A stretch of 5,403 bases of DNA from DATFWK01 sp035259345. Its GTDB lineage: Bacteria; Actinomycetota; Thermoleophilia; Miltoncostaeales; Miltoncostaeaceae. Each line of letters begins with the position of its first letter. Position 1 is the stretch's first letter. Made by a program: the position numbers and the translations under genes. The stretch is from the NCBI GenBank assembly GCA_035259345.1, contig DATFWK010000180.1, positions 1 to 5,403 on the forward strand, in the 5' to 3' direction. Under the pieces are notes generated by a model. It searched no databases and was not told where the DNA came from. It was given only the letters and a program-made list of their open reading frames with translations. Positions 5,268 through 5,403 of this stretch are shown here, in pieces.

Positions 5268-5403
5268 CGCTCCGCTTCGGCGCGTTCACCGCGATCGACG
5301 ACGTGTCGTTCGAGGTGCGCGACGGGTCGCTGACGGCGCTGCTGGGCCCGAGCGGCAGCGGCAAGTCGAGCCTGCTGCGGGTGATCGCCGGCCTGGAGCG
5401 GCC
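5243..5403 (+). CDS. cysA: Sulfate ABC transporter ATP-binding protein CysA, N-terminal part
   Basis: The first 53 codons of the importer ATPase; the gene runs off the right edge. The start is ATG 5243, overlapping the end of cysW by 25 bp, with AAGGAG at 5229-5234 eight bases upstream. Residues 2-30 form the opening strands of an ABC nucleotide-binding domain (ISVRGVTLRFG...AIDDVSFEVRDG), with Phe12 at the aromatic A-loop position. The Walker A motif GPSGSGKS is at 35-42, followed by LLRVIAGLE (44-52), as in CysA, PotA and MalK-type importers. The Q-loop, signature motif, Walker B and any C-terminal regulatory domain lie outside the window. The name rests on the cysT-cysW context, since the visible part alone would fit many importer ATPases. 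It would power sulfate entry at the inner face of the membrane. Confidence 0.9.
   Translation, partial: MAISVRGVTLRFGAFTAIDDVSFEVRDGSLTALLGPSGSGKSSLLRVIAGLER

Noticed and set aside
3623..5403. Molybdate or tungstate importer instead of sulfate
   Set aside because: Those systems normally have one permease gene. Two distinct CysT- and CysW-like permeases after a CysP/Sbp-type binding protein indicate sulfate/thiosulfate.

Overview
The window is very GC-rich (about 70% by eye, with G or C at most third codon positions). The coding style is actinobacterial: GTG and TTG starts, overlapping genes, and an apparently leaderless regulator. A high-GC actinomycete is the safest reading. A Thermoleophilia/Solirubrobacterales-type genome would fit, but that is a guess from gene style and not from a marker gene.

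Layout. (1) Bases 1-206 hold the 3' end of an alpha/beta-hydrolase gene on the + strand. It converges on (2) a DHA2-type major facilitator drug/solute exporter on the - strand (231-1667); a short hairpin lies between the two. (3) A TetR-family repressor gene (1750-2451, +) is divergent from the exporter. The 82-bp gap between them carries two near-identical inverted repeats exactly 40 bp apart, which are good operator candidates for joint repression of exporter and regulator. (4) A 194-bp non-coding leader (2452-2645) stands out from its surroundings. It has a perfect TTGACA -35 candidate, an AT-rich 23-bp palindrome, a possible 9-codon leaderless mini-ORF, a 13-bp perfect GC hairpin, and a strong ribosome binding site that can fold into a hairpin. 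(5) From 2646 to the right edge runs a sulfate ABC importer operon: substrate-binding protein, permease CysT, permease CysW, and the first 53 codons of the ATPase CysA. Each gene overlaps the next.

How the parts work together. Sulfate captured outside the membrane by the binding protein is passed to the CysT/CysW channel and driven in by CysA ATP hydrolysis, feeding cysteine biosynthesis. The exporter and TetR form a self-contained efflux module in which an unknown ligand probably releases TetR from the two operators. The two modules are adjacent but show no functional link. I see no mobile element, RNA gene, CRISPR array or novel defence system. The least explained DNA is the sulfate operon leader, and the binding protein differs from the textbook sulfate-binding protein at its ligand site.
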